A stretch of 55,441 bases of DNA from NCBI GenBank assembly GCA_904501775.1, contig CAJGCJ010000001.1:1-55441 (forward strand), read 5' to 3'. Source of the DNA: an uncultured Bacteroidaceae bacterium (GTDB taxonomy: Bacteria; Bacteroidota; Bacteroidia; Bacteroidales; Bacteroidaceae). Position 1 is the stretch's first letter, and each line of letters opens with the position of its first letter. Positions 7,995-15,921 of this stretch are shown piece by piece. The position numbers and the translations under genes are program-made. Below the pieces are notes generated by a model, which made no database searches, was not told the DNA's origin, and saw only the letters and a program-made list of their open reading frames with translations.

Positions 7995-8888
7995 ATGAAC
8001 AGACATAACTTTAAATCATGGTTTTTTGCAACCCGTCCATGGTCGTTCCCCGCATCTTCAATGCCTATAGTTACAACACTGGCCTATCTCTTCTGGACAG
8101 GCGAAAGCATTAATTGGGGCATAGGAATATGGACACTTATCAACATCATCGTCTTTCATGCAGCCGGAAACACATGGAGCGACTACTACGATTTCAAGAA
8201 AGGAGTTGACAGAGAAGACACCATAGGCGGAATGTCTATCACAAGTGGAGAGTTCAAGCCTTGCGAAATAAAGAGCCTTGCTATTGCATTGATGACAGTT
8301 GCAGTGGTATCGGGTATCATATTGGTAGCGTGCACCGGACTGCCCACGCTCTATTTTGGAATTGCCGGGGCGCTGCTCACCGTTCTATACCCTTGGCTCA
8401 AATATCACGCCCTTGGCGATGTTGATATTTTCCTCACCTACTCGGTGTTGCCTATCTTAGGTACCACATATGTAGCAACCGGAGAGATTGGCACAAGTGC
8501 CTTGTGGTTGGCTTTGCCTATCGGACTCATCACTGTAGGTATTCTTCATGTAAACAACACACGCGACATTGTACCCGACAAACGCGCAGGAATAAAGACA
8601 TTCGCGATGCTTGCAGGCGAAAAGGTCTCGGCATATCTCTACTGCCTTGAGGTTATAGTGCCATTCATTTGGGTTGCAGGCGGCATTGCAATGGGTAAAT
8701 TCCCGCTATTGTCGCTGCTTATAATCCCCGCACTGAAACCCGCAATGGACAATGTACGCAAGGTGATGGCTTTTCTTAAGAAAGATGCCAAAGAGCTATA
8801 CGGAGTAGATGAAAACACCGCCAAGCTGCAGCTTGCGTTCAGCATGCTGTTGACACTGTCACTCTTTATCGACAAACTGTTCCTATGA
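7995..8888 (+). CDS. menA: 1,4-dihydroxy-2-naphthoate polyprenyltransferase
   Basis: A 297-residue integral membrane protein of the UbiA family. It attaches the polyprenyl tail to 1,4-dihydroxy-2-naphthoate in menaquinone synthesis. The first aspartate-rich motif is NTWSDYYDFKKGVD (N59, D63, D66, D72) and the second is NNTRDIVPDKRAG. About eight hydrophobic segments are visible. The call as MenA rather than another UbiA enzyme follows the N-terminal ATRPWSFPAS block and the DYYDFKKGVD motif. It overlaps the next gene by four bases (ATGA), so the two are translationally coupled. Confidence 0.92.
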   Translation: MNRHNFKSWFFATRPWSFPASSMPIVTTLAYLFWTGESINWGIGIWTLINIIVFHAAGNTWSDYYDFKKGVDREDTIGGMSITSGEFKPCEIKSLAIALMTVAVVSGIILVACTGLPTLYFGIAGALLTVLYPWLKYHALGDVDIFLTYSVLPILGTTYVATGEIGTSALWLALPIGLITVGILHVNNTRDIVPDKRAGIKTFAMLAGEKVSAYLYCLEVIVPFIWVAGGIAMGKFPLLSLLIIPALKPAMDNVRKVMAFLKKDAKELYGVDENTAKLQLAFSMLLTLSLFIDKLFL

Positions 8889-9499
8889 AAAGAGCCATAA
8901 TCACACTCCTTATTGCAACTGCACTGTGGACAATAATGTTCAGCCCTGCAACTGCACCATATGTAAACTTCTGGTGGATGATGACAGCATCGGCATGCAC
9001 CCTGTCGGCTTTGGCAACCATCTTCAATCCCGGATGGTGGAAACAGGTGCGCATAGATGCATCAAACATCATATTGGGAGTAGTAATAGCCGTTGCGCTA
9101 TGGTCTATATTCTGGATAGGCGACAAGCTGTCACAGATTATGTTCAACTTTGCCCGTCCACAGGTAGATCTTATATACAGCATGAAGGATGGCGAATCGG
9201 CATGGCTACTGACTGCGCTAATGCTGTTCCTTATAGGACCTGCCGAGGAGATTTTTTGGCGCGGATATATTCAAAAAACCTTTGCAGCACGTTGGAATCC
9301 CAATATCGGATTCATTGTAACTACTGCCATATACGCGCTTGTACATGCAGGCTCGTGCAACTTCATGCTCACTATGGCAGCCCTTGTTGCCGGCTTCGTA
9401 TGGGGACTCCTGTACCGTTTCTTCCCAAATAGATTCGGAGCAATAATAATATCACACGCTTTGTGGGATGTTGCTGTATTTATTTGGTTCCCTATATAA
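8885..9499 (+). CDS. CPBP-family intramembrane metalloprotease
   Basis: A 204-residue membrane protein of the CPBP (CAAX protease and bacteriocin-processing, Abi) family. The family motif EExxxR is present as E121-E122-R126, with the further metal ligands H154 and H191 in HAGS and SHALWD. Hydrophobic segments are at about 3-20, 31-47, 62-80, 108-120, 142-158, 163-177 and 186-203. Members cleave within membranes or act in bacteriocin immunity; the substrate here is unknown. Coupling to menA is seen as a four-base overlap, though a functional link to menaquinone is not established. Confidence 0.85.
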   Translation: MKRAIITLLIATALWTIMFSPATAPYVNFWWMMTASACTLSALATIFNPGWWKQVRIDASNIILGVVIAVALWSIFWIGDKLSQIMFNFARPQVDLIYSMKDGESAWLLTALMLFLIGPAEEIFWRGYIQKTFAARWNPNIGFIVTTAIYALVHAGSCNFMLTMAALVAGFVWGLLYRFFPNRFGAIIISHALWDVAVFIWFPI

Positions 9500-9510
9500 G
9501 TAAAACTACA

Positions 9511-9538
9511 ATTTAACAGTCGACATCAACTGTTAAAT
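9511..9538 (+). terminator. Hairpin after the menA-CPBP operon
   Basis: Arms atttaacagt (9511-9520) and actgttaaat (9529-9538) pair perfectly over ten bases with an eight-base loop, 12 bases past the CPBP stop. The following sequence is AT-rich without a clean T run. Confidence 0.5.
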
Positions 9539-9583
9539 AACATTACAAAAGTTTTAATATCTCATAAAATTTTACGAACTTTG

Positions 9584-9622
9584 TGTCGGTGTCTATTACA
9601 GATGCCGACATATTTTTTATTT
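9584..9622 (+). terminator. Second hairpin with T-rich tail before the structured RNA
   Basis: TGTCGG (9584-9589) pairs with CCGACA (9605-9610), followed by a T-rich stretch to 9622. Just upstream is gaactttg, a near match to the -7 box, so this may be the first part of a short transcript rather than only a terminator. Confidence 0.4.
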
Positions 9623-9623
9623 G

Positions 9624-9776
9624 CTTAATCTCTGACACGAACTGCGACCTCGATAAGAGTTTTTTTGCAAATACCAACAACCATTGAGTCTGTGCTACAT
9701 GCGTAGATTCACTATAGGTTGTTGGGGTTGTCGCAGACTTGTGTCAGAGTATAGTGGGTCTGCGCTTCTTTTTTTA
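9624..9776 (+). ncRNA. Structured RNA candidate, possibly 6S-like or an mRNA leader
   Basis: A long irregular hairpin can be drawn. The basal arms are 9631-9648 and 9730-9748 (tctgacac...ctgcgac with gtcgcag...gtgtcaga). A middle stem is 9673-9682 with 9717-9725. An apical stem is 9685-9691 with 9705-9711. The 5' side carries a roughly 24-base unpaired stretch (9649-9672) against only about four bases opposite. A run of seven T at 9769-9775 ends it, and the last stem before that run is cgcagac (9732-9738) with gtctgcg (9758-9764). The bubble holds tttttttgca, close to the promoter -7 box, as expected for 6S RNA imitating an open promoter. The competing stems would instead suit a leader that controls the caspase gene 57 bases on. 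No family is proven. Confidence 0.45.
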
Positions 9777-9832
9777 CTCCATGATTTGTGCAGTCCCTTA
9801 CCCTTTTAACTGTACCAATCAATATAAGTAAT

Positions 9833-11233
9833 ATGAACAGAGCAAAAAAAGGTATCCCCAATAGCATTATTATATTTATGCTATTCGCAATGCTAAGCAC
9901 TACAGGCGTTCTGGCACAAAGTTTCAAATACACATATAAAGGTGTAGAGTTCAAATGCAAAACAAAAAAAGGCAAAACCAGGATTGTAGCTTTCAACAAC
10001 GAGTGTGCACGTGTTGTAATACCATCCGAGGTAAAGGATAAAAAAGGTATAAAACACAATGTTGACTGTGTAGACCTATATGTAGAGGCCTCCAGATATA
10101 AGACTCATACAATAGCTATAGAGCCGGGCGTAACAGAGATAGCTCCGTACTGTTTCTACCAGTTTGTAGAACTCAGCGACATCTATATCCCCAACACCAT
10201 AGAACATATAGGAAAAAAGGCATTCAACAAGAAACATATACCAAACTTTACAATGCCCTCAACCATAAATGAGGCCGACCTTATAGCAGGACTTGCTGTT
10301 TACCCACAAGCCGGTGGCACACAACAGCCTATAGACCCTATGGTTGGTATCGATTTATCGGCATACTCAGACCAAACGAATGAAAGCGAAAATAGAATAA
10401 GCGAACAGACTGTCACGTTTGAGACTGCTGCAATCACCCCCGGAACATCAGATATTGACACCCAGATTCCAATGGGAAGAGGTGAGAGGGAAAACACATT
10501 CTGTCTGATTATAGCCAATGAGAAATATAGCAACCAAGATACCCCCGACGTTAAATATGCCCTGCAGGATGGAGTCACATTCAACAACTACTGTCTTCGT
10601 ACACTCAGACTTCCCAAAAGCAATGTCCGCTTTGTAAAAAACGCAAAATACCTTGATATAAAAAGGCAGATTGATTGGCTTAAAATAGTTGCAGAAGCTT
10701 ACGGAAAAGAGGCCAATTTCCTTGTATACTATGCAGGACATGGCATGGCAGATGAGAAGGGCAACTGCAAACTAATACCATCCGATGTAAGTATTAATGA
10801 TGTAAACAATGGATTCAGCCTTAAAGAGCTATACACCGAGCTAGGAGAACTTACCACCAATAATGTATTGGTACTTGTAGATGCCTGTTTCAGTGGAAAC
10901 GACCGCGATGACATAGCCGCGACCAACGAAGAGCATCGCGGTATAGTGCGCGAAGTAAAGAACGAAGTTGCAACCGGCAATGTCGTAGTGCTGACTGCGA
11001 CATCCGAGACAGAGACCGCACTCTCGTTCGAGGAGCAAGCTCACGGACTCTTCTCGTACTACCTTATGAAGAAGATTCGCGAAACCGGTGGCGACGTAAC
11101 CTATGGCGAACTCTACGATTATGTAAAGAAAAACGTAATGAAAAAGTCGGTTATTGCAAAGAGCAAAAAACAGACACCATCTGTAACCGTATCGGCCACA
11201 ATAAAAGAGAACTGGAGAAATATGAAATTCTAA
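9833..11233 (+). CDS. Exported leucine-rich-repeat/caspase-fold protease
   Basis: A 466-residue protein. A signal peptide ends near residue 29 (GVLAQ). Residues about 30-145 form a beta-rich domain with one or two BspA-type LRR_5 units (IAIEPGVTEIAPYCFYQ and IYIPNTIEHIGKKAF). A linker of about 70 residues follows. The peptidase C14 caspase-like domain begins near 222 with FCLIIANEKY. The catalytic histidine is in YYAGHG (H303) and the catalytic cysteine in DACFSG (C352), so it should be an active cysteine protease. The ATG at 9833 is chosen because it directly precedes the signal peptide; an in-frame ATG at 9788 lies upstream. Two further exported-protein genes follow closely. Substrate and role are unknown. 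Confidence 0.85.
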   Translation: MNRAKKGIPNSIIIFMLFAMLSTTGVLAQSFKYTYKGVEFKCKTKKGKTRIVAFNNECARVVIPSEVKDKKGIKHNVDCVDLYVEASRYKTHTIAIEPGVTEIAPYCFYQFVELSDIYIPNTIEHIGKKAFNKKHIPNFTMPSTINEADLIAGLAVYPQAGGTQQPIDPMVGIDLSAYSDQTNESENRISEQTVTFETAAITPGTSDIDTQIPMGRGERENTFCLIIANEKYSNQDTPDVKYALQDGVTFNNYCLRTLRLPKSNVRFVKNAKYLDIKRQIDWLKIVAEAYGKEANFLVYYAGHGMADEKGNCKLIPSDVSINDVNNGFSLKELYTELGELTTNNVLVLVDACFSGNDRDDIAATNEEHRGIVREVKNEVATGNVVVLTATSETETALSFEEQAHGLFSYYLMKKIRETGGDVTYGELYDYVKKNVMKKSVIAKSKKQTPSVTVSATIKENWRNMKF

Positions 11234-11246
11234 TAAACCAATCACT

Positions 11247-11738
11247 ATGAAAAGAGTATTTATATTAATGGTATTTACCATTATGGCAATTGGTGCAAGT
11301 GCACAAGTAACATATAATGTAAGAGCAGGTATTGGAGGTATGGATGTTAAAAGTGATGATTATGTTTATAATTTTTATAATAAAAATTCTGTTGAAACAA
11401 TATTTTCATACGGTGTTATGGCGCAAGCAAATATTCCATTTAACAAATATGGGAAATTCTCATTTTCACCAACTGTTTTATTCTTAACAGATATGGATTA
11501 TGAAGAGTTATATATCCCTTTACTTCTGGGATATAAAATAGGCATAGGGCACAAAAAACTTTTTTTCCCTAAAATAGGTGCATCATTGGTATATGCAGAC
11601 TATCATGAAAGCCTTTTGGGTATAACTACTGACTTAGCATTTGAGTTAAATCATCTTGTCGTAGGAGTTTTTGGTTGTTATTCATTAAATTGTGATTACG
11701 GAAGTTGTATATTTGCCACCATCGGATATAAATTCTAA
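11247..11738 (+). CDS. Small exported protein, probable outer-membrane beta-barrel
   Basis: A 163-residue protein with a signal peptide (MKRVFILMVFTIMAIGASAQ). The mature part alternates hydrophobic and polar residues with many aromatic ends (for example GKFSFSPTVLF and VVGVFGCYSL) and finishes in IGYKF, a terminal aromatic typical of outer-membrane barrels. The length would suit a barrel of about eight strands. No known family was recognised with confidence; PorT-like barrels are the nearest type. The gene is visibly richer in A and T than its neighbours and uses more AT-ending codons, which suggests separate origin. It lies 13 bases after the caspase gene and 6 before the DUF4384 gene. Confidence 0.6.
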   Translation: MKRVFILMVFTIMAIGASAQVTYNVRAGIGGMDVKSDDYVYNFYNKNSVETIFSYGVMAQANIPFNKYGKFSFSPTVLFLTDMDYEELYIPLLLGYKIGIGHKKLFFPKIGASLVYADYHESLLGITTDLAFELNHLVVGVFGCYSLNCDYGSCIFATIGYKF

Positions 11739-11744
11739 AGACAA

Positions 11745-12578
11745 ATGCGACACAGCTTTATTCTATTGACAGCCGTTATGTTACTCTCAATCCCGGTTCT
11801 TCCTATATATGGAAAGAATGGAAAGGTTAAGTGCGAGGGTACTTACCGGTATGTGTACGAAGCACACGTCTCACATGCCGAGGCACGAGTTTTGGGTGTG
11901 GAATATGCCATACAATGTGCCATTGCCGAAAAGTTAGGTACAACAATCACATCGGAGAGCCGTTTAGAGATGACAAATTCCAATGAATGGTTCGCACATG
12001 TATCGCGTTTCCACGTAAAAGGCAAATTCCTTCGACACATTAAAGAGCCACAGATTAGCGACCCGATATATGCCGACAATCTCTCTTCTATTGAGATAAG
12101 CGTTTCGTTCTATGCACAGCCATTAGAATATGCACCAACTGCTTTCAAGGCACGCGTACTACGAAATGGTACAGAACCACGTTTCGAAGATGACACCTTT
12201 AGGGCTGGGGACAAGTTCTATATGCAATTCCGTTCACCAAAGGCCGGTTTTTTGGCAATTTTCTTTGAGACAACAGATAACGTCATTTGCATGTTACCAT
12301 ATATTGGAGAGGAGGACGAACCTTTTTGGGTGAAAAAAGGAGAGGACTACACACTATTCGAAGTAGAGAACAATACTTACCACATGAGTTGTGACGAAAA
12401 AGACGAAATAAACTTCGTTCATATAGTATTCTCGCCCAAGAGTTTCATTCACAACGATTTGGAACGTGAAATGAGTCTTCGTGATTTCTCGGACTGGCTC
12501 GACAGCAGACGCGCCTATGACGAGCAGTTGGAAGTAGAAACAAGAATGATAAAGGTCAGCAAAGGAAAAGAGTATTGA
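11745..12578 (+). CDS. Exported DUF4384-domain protein
   Basis: A 277-residue protein with a signal peptide (MRHSFILLTAVMLLSIPVLP, cleavage near residue 23). Residues about 30-115 resemble the flagellar/penicillin-binding-like alpha-beta fold that often precedes DUF4384. Residues about 135-220 are DUF4384, with GDKFYMQFRSPKAGFLAIF and a later ICMLPY block. DUF4384 is found beside or fused to caspase-like and other protease domains, where it may sense or bind; its function is not known. It is the last gene of the three-gene run and ends before a hairpin terminator at 12599-12631. Confidence 0.75.
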   Translation: MRHSFILLTAVMLLSIPVLPIYGKNGKVKCEGTYRYVYEAHVSHAEARVLGVEYAIQCAIAEKLGTTITSESRLEMTNSNEWFAHVSRFHVKGKFLRHIKEPQISDPIYADNLSSIEISVSFYAQPLEYAPTAFKARVLRNGTEPRFEDDTFRAGDKFYMQFRSPKAGFLAIFFETTDNVICMLPYIGEEDEPFWVKKGEDYTLFEVENNTYHMSCDEKDEINFVHIVFSPKSFIHNDLEREMSLRDFSDWLDSRRAYDEQLEVETRMIKVSKGKEY

Positions 12579-12598
12579 CAAGATATCTGAAAGAGCAA

Positions 12599-12640
12599 TC
12601 AATCCCCATCGAACAATTCGATGGGGATTGACTCATTTAT
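12599..12640 (+). terminator. Terminator after the caspase locus
   Basis: Arms 12599-12613 and 12617-12631 (tcaatccccatcgaa / ttcgatggggattga) are perfectly complementary with a caa loop. The tail is only weakly T-rich. Confidence 0.7.
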
Positions 12641-12752
12641 AGAACATCAATGGCATCACCGCAATATATGATATAATCCATACTAATGAAAACAATCTGC
12701 TAAAGAAGTACATTATTTCTCAAAATCCTGCCTTTTTCTCATGAGTTTATTG

Positions 12753-12760
12753 TATTTTTG
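12753..12760 (+). promoter_or_regulatory. Candidate -7 box for pta
   Basis: TATTTTTG is an exact TAnnTTTG match, 80 bases before the pta ATG. The implied leader of about 70 bases is longer than most here; no clear fold was seen in it. Confidence 0.55.
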
Positions 12761-12840
12761 CAGTACTGCAAGATATGCCTGCGAGATAACATCCCACAGA
12801 CATGTTGAAAAGAATACAACATTAATAAAATTATAATACC

Positions 12841-13851
12841 ATGGATGTTATAAAGAATCTTATCGAACGTGCTTGTCAAGAGAGACAGCGCATTGTTCTC
12901 CCCGAAGGTACCGAGGAGCGTACACTCAAAGCAGCCGACAAAGCTATTGCCGATGGCATTGCCGACCTTATCATTTTGGGTAACAAAGCCGAGATAGCCG
13001 CTTTGGCCCAGAAGTTCGGTCTTAGCAACATCGAGAAAGCTACTATCATCGACCCTATGGACAACCCCGATGCCGAGAAATATGCCAACCTGCTTTATGA
13101 GTTGCGTAAGGCGAAAGGCCTCACAATGGAGGATGCCCAGAAACTTGTATGCAACCCCTTGTATCTTGGTTGCCTCATCATAAAGGCAGGTGATGCCGAT
13201 GGTCAGGTTGCAGGTGCCGAGAACACAACTGGCAACGTACTGCGTCCCGCATTGCAGATTATCAAGACCACACCGGGTATCACATGCGTATCGGGTGCCA
13301 TGATGATGATTACAAATGCTAAAGAATATGGCGAAGAGGGTGTATTGTTCTTTGCTGACGTTGCTGTAACACCCAACCCCGATGCCAACCAGCTTTCACA
13401 GATTGCAGTATGTACTGCACAGACAGCGAAGGCTCTTGCAGGCATTGAGCAGCCCCGCGTTGCAATGCTCAGTTTCTCGACAAAAGGCTCGGCTAAGCAC
13501 GAGATGGTTGAGAAAGTTACCGAGGCAACAAGACTTGCACATGAACTCGCTCCCACATTGGACCTCGACGGCGAACTTCAGGCCGATGCAGCATTGGTAC
13601 CCTTCGTAGGTGCAAGCAAGGCTCCCGGCTCAACAGTGGCAGGCAAGGCCAATGTATTGGTATTCCCCGACCTTGGCGCAGGCAACATCGGTTACAAGCT
13701 CGTTCAGCGCTTGGGTGGTGCCGAGGCTATCGGCCCCGTACTCCAAGGTATTGCACGTCCTGTGAACGACCTTTCACGCGGTTGCTCGGTAGAGGATGTC
13801 TATATGATGATTGCAATAACAGCCAACCAAGCTATTGCAGCTAAGAAATAA
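12841..13851 (+). CDS. pta: Phosphate acetyltransferase
   Basis: A 336-residue protein of the short, single-domain Pta class. It converts acetyl-CoA and phosphate into acetyl phosphate in the cytoplasm and works with the acetate kinase gene that follows. The N-terminal block IVLPEGTEERTLKAAD, the central AGAENTTGNVLRPALQII and the C-terminal VFPDLGAGNIGYKLVQRLG are all standard. It lacks the extra N-terminal domains of the long enterobacterial enzyme. A palindromic hairpin at 13865-13894 sits between this gene and ackA and may lower downstream expression or stabilise the upstream message. Confidence 0.96.
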   Translation: MDVIKNLIERACQERQRIVLPEGTEERTLKAADKAIADGIADLIILGNKAEIAALAQKFGLSNIEKATIIDPMDNPDAEKYANLLYELRKAKGLTMEDAQKLVCNPLYLGCLIIKAGDADGQVAGAENTTGNVLRPALQIIKTTPGITCVSGAMMMITNAKEYGEEGVLFFADVAVTPNPDANQLSQIAVCTAQTAKALAGIEQPRVAMLSFSTKGSAKHEMVEKVTEATRLAHELAPTLDLDGELQADAALVPFVGASKAPGSTVAGKANVLVFPDLGAGNIGYKLVQRLGGAEAIGPVLQGIARPVNDLSRGCSVEDVYMMIAITANQAIAAKK

Positions 13852-13864
13852 ACATAAAAACAGA

Positions 13865-13894
13865 TACTCTTTATCGGCATGCCGATAAAGAGTA
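13865..13894 (+). terminator. Intercistronic palindrome between pta and ackA
   Basis: A perfect 30-base palindrome (tactctttatcggca and its complement) in the 76-base gap. It has no T run after it, so it is likely an attenuator or mRNA stabiliser rather than a full stop. Confidence 0.55.
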
Positions 13895-13927
13895 TTCTCA
13901 TAAAAGAACAAAATAAACATTACTGAC

Positions 13928-15133
13928 ATGAAGATATTGGTATTGAACTGCGGTAGCTCATCTATCAAGTACCAGCTGTTCAACATTGAGACTAAAGAGG
14001 TACTCGCAAAGGGAGGTATCGAAAAGATAGGCCTTGAGGATTCATTCCTTAAATTCAACCTTCCCAACGGCGAGAAGGAGACTATAAAGACTGCTATTCC
14101 CGAGCATACAACAGGTGTACGTCTTATCATCGATGTGCTCACAAGTGAAAAATATGGTGTGGTTAAATCTATTTCCGAGATTGACGCTGTAGGTCACCGT
14201 ATGGTTCATGGTGGCGAGAAGTTCAGCGCATCGACACTGCTTACCGATGAAGTGCTCCGCGACTTTGTAGCATGCAACGACCTTGCCCCCTTGCACAACC
14301 CTGCAAACATGAAGGGTGTGGACGCAGTTAAGGCAATTGCTCCCGAAATGCCTCAGGTAGGAGTATTCGACACAGCATTCCACCAAACAATGCCCGACTA
14401 CGCATATATGTATGCTGTTCCCTACGAGTTATACGAGCAGTATGGTGTACGCCGCTACGGTTTCCACGGAACATCGCATCGCTATGTAACAAAGCGTGTT
14501 CTCGAAATCACAGGTATGGAAGCAGAAGGCAGCCGCATCATCACATGCCACATCGGTAACGGTGGTTCTATAAGCGCAGTGAAGGATGGCAAGAGCATGG
14601 ATACCTCGATGGGCTTGACTCCACTTGAAGGCCTTATGATGGGTACACGCAGCGGCGACATCGATGCCGGTGCAATTCCTTTCATCATGGATAAATTAGG
14701 CCTTGACACACACGGTCTGTCCGACCTGTTGAACAAAAAGTCGGGTGTTGCTGCAGTATCAGGCATATCAATGGACATGCGCGAGGTTGACGCTGCAGCC
14801 AACGAAGGCAACAAGCGTGCAATTCTTGCAAATACAATGTATGCTTACCGCATAAAGAAGTACATCGGTGCATACGCAGCAGCAATGGGTGGCGTTGATG
14901 TAATTGCCTTCGCCGGTGGTGTAGGTGAGAATCAGGGTGGTATCCGCGAGGCATCACTCGAAGGTCTCGAATTCCTTGGTGTTGAGCTCGACAAAGAGTT
15001 GAATGCAAAGATGCGCGGTGAGGAGTGCATGCTCTCTACTCCCGAATCTAAGGTTAAGGTACTTCTTATACCTACCGATGAGGAGCTTATGATTGCAAGC
15101 GACACCTACGAAATTGTAAAGAACATGAAGTAA
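13928..15133 (+). CDS. ackA: Acetate kinase
   Basis: A 401-residue member of the ASKHA fold. It turns acetyl phosphate and ADP into acetate and ATP, the energy-yielding end of acetate fermentation. The phosphate-binding start ILVLNCGSSSIKYQLF, the substrate region VGHRMVHGGE, the catalytic block YGFHGTSHRYV and the nucleotide-binding FAGGVGENQG are intact. Full family length. It is paired with pta upstream and ends before the 48-base palindrome at 15145-15192. Confidence 0.97.
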   Translation: MKILVLNCGSSSIKYQLFNIETKEVLAKGGIEKIGLEDSFLKFNLPNGEKETIKTAIPEHTTGVRLIIDVLTSEKYGVVKSISEIDAVGHRMVHGGEKFSASTLLTDEVLRDFVACNDLAPLHNPANMKGVDAVKAIAPEMPQVGVFDTAFHQTMPDYAYMYAVPYELYEQYGVRRYGFHGTSHRYVTKRVLEITGMEAEGSRIITCHIGNGGSISAVKDGKSMDTSMGLTPLEGLMMGTRSGDIDAGAIPFIMDKLGLDTHGLSDLLNKKSGVAAVSGISMDMREVDAAANEGNKRAILANTMYAYRIKKYIGAYAAAMGGVDVIAFAGGVGENQGGIREASLEGLEFLGVELDKELNAKMRGEECMLSTPESKVKVLLIPTDEELMIASDTYEIVKNMK

Positions 15134-15144
15134 TTCTCTCTTAC

Positions 15145-15192
15145 ATAACACAAGAGGCATGCAATTTTAAAATTGCATGCCTCTTGTGTTAT
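15145..15192. terminator. Bidirectional 48-base palindromic terminator
   Basis: Bases 15145-15168 and 15169-15192 are perfect complements with no unpaired loop. It lies between ackA and the converging TSCPD/sufE operon and includes A and T runs that could serve either strand. Confidence 0.8.
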
Positions 15193-15235
15193 ATGACAAC
15201 AGCAAGGCTATAGCCTATACCGCCTGCCGTAAGAA

Positions 15236-15490
15236 TCACTCCTTCATCAACTGCTCAATGGCACGGCACAACTGGTCGGGGCACGATGTGGGCTTTCCGT
15301 TGCAGCTGATACCATTAAGGCGCTCCAGCACATCCTCGTATCTCATGCCTCTAACAAGAGAGCTTATACCCTGCAGATTACCGTTGCATCCGCCATAGAA
15401 ACGTACATCAACGACACAGCCATTCTCACCCGACACCTCAATAACCTGTGAGCATGTACCCACTGTCTTATATACAATCTTCTTCATCAT
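15236..15490 (-). CDS. TSCPD-domain protein
   Basis: An 84-residue protein with the defining TSCPD motif near its end (GKPTSCPDQL). It has further conserved cysteines (CSQ, GCNGN, SCNGK) that could bind metal or a cofactor. The family also occurs at the C-terminus of some ribonucleotide reductases, but the role of the short free-standing version is unknown. Its ATG overlaps the sufE stop codon in an ATGA arrangement, so the two are translationally coupled, which may hint at a link with iron-sulfur or cysteine metabolism. Confidence 0.8.
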   Translation of the reverse strand: MMKKIVYKTVGTCSQVIEVSGENGCVVDVRFYGGCNGNLQGISSLVRGMRYEDVLERLNGISCNGKPTSCPDQLCRAIEQLMKE

Positions 15491-15915
15491 TTATCCATTT
15501 TAGTTTTAAATGCAAGAGCATAAAGTTTCATCTGCTTTATCATAGCAACCAGTCCGTTGCTGCGTGTAGGCGAAAGGTGCTCGCGCAAGCCTATTGCCTC
15601 GACAAAATAGGGCTCACTCTCCAGTATCTCTTGGGGAGTGTGTCCCGAATAGACTCTCAACAAGAGCGACACGATTCCCTTGACGATAAGAGCATCGCTC
15701 TCGGCGCGGTAGAACACCTTGCCGTCAACAAGGTCGGCCTGCAGCCACACACGGCTCTGACAGCCCTCGATAAGGTTACTCTCGGTTTTATACTCATCTT
15801 CAAGAGGAGCCTGCTCACTGCCCATGTCTATGAGCAGCTGGTATCTGTCCATCCAATCGTCGAATGAAGAGAACTCCTCTATTATCTCATCCTGTTTCTC
15901 CTTTATACTGTTCAT
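15487..15915 (-). CDS. sufE: SufE-family cysteine desulfuration protein
   Basis: A 142-residue SufE-like protein. SufE accepts sulfur from a SufS-type cysteine desulfurase on one cysteine and passes it on for iron-sulfur cluster assembly. The active cysteine is in the conserved ESNLIEGCQSRVW block (C52). The C-terminal half contains LSPTRSNGLVAMIKQM, a standard SufE ending. No sufS or other suf genes are in the window. It is the third gene of the cysS-M28-sufE-TSCPD run, separated by 6 bases from the M28 gene. Confidence 0.92.
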   Translation of the reverse strand: MNSIKEKQDEIIEEFSSFDDWMDRYQLLIDMGSEQAPLEDEYKTESNLIEGCQSRVWLQADLVDGKVFYRAESDALIVKGIVSLLLRVYSGHTPQEILESEPYFVEAIGLREHLSPTRSNGLVAMIKQMKLYALAFKTKMDK

Positions 15916-15921
15916 ATAAGA

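Noticed and set aside
12641..12840. Riboswitch in the pta leader
   Set aside because: No stable alternating stems were found; only a promoter box stands out.
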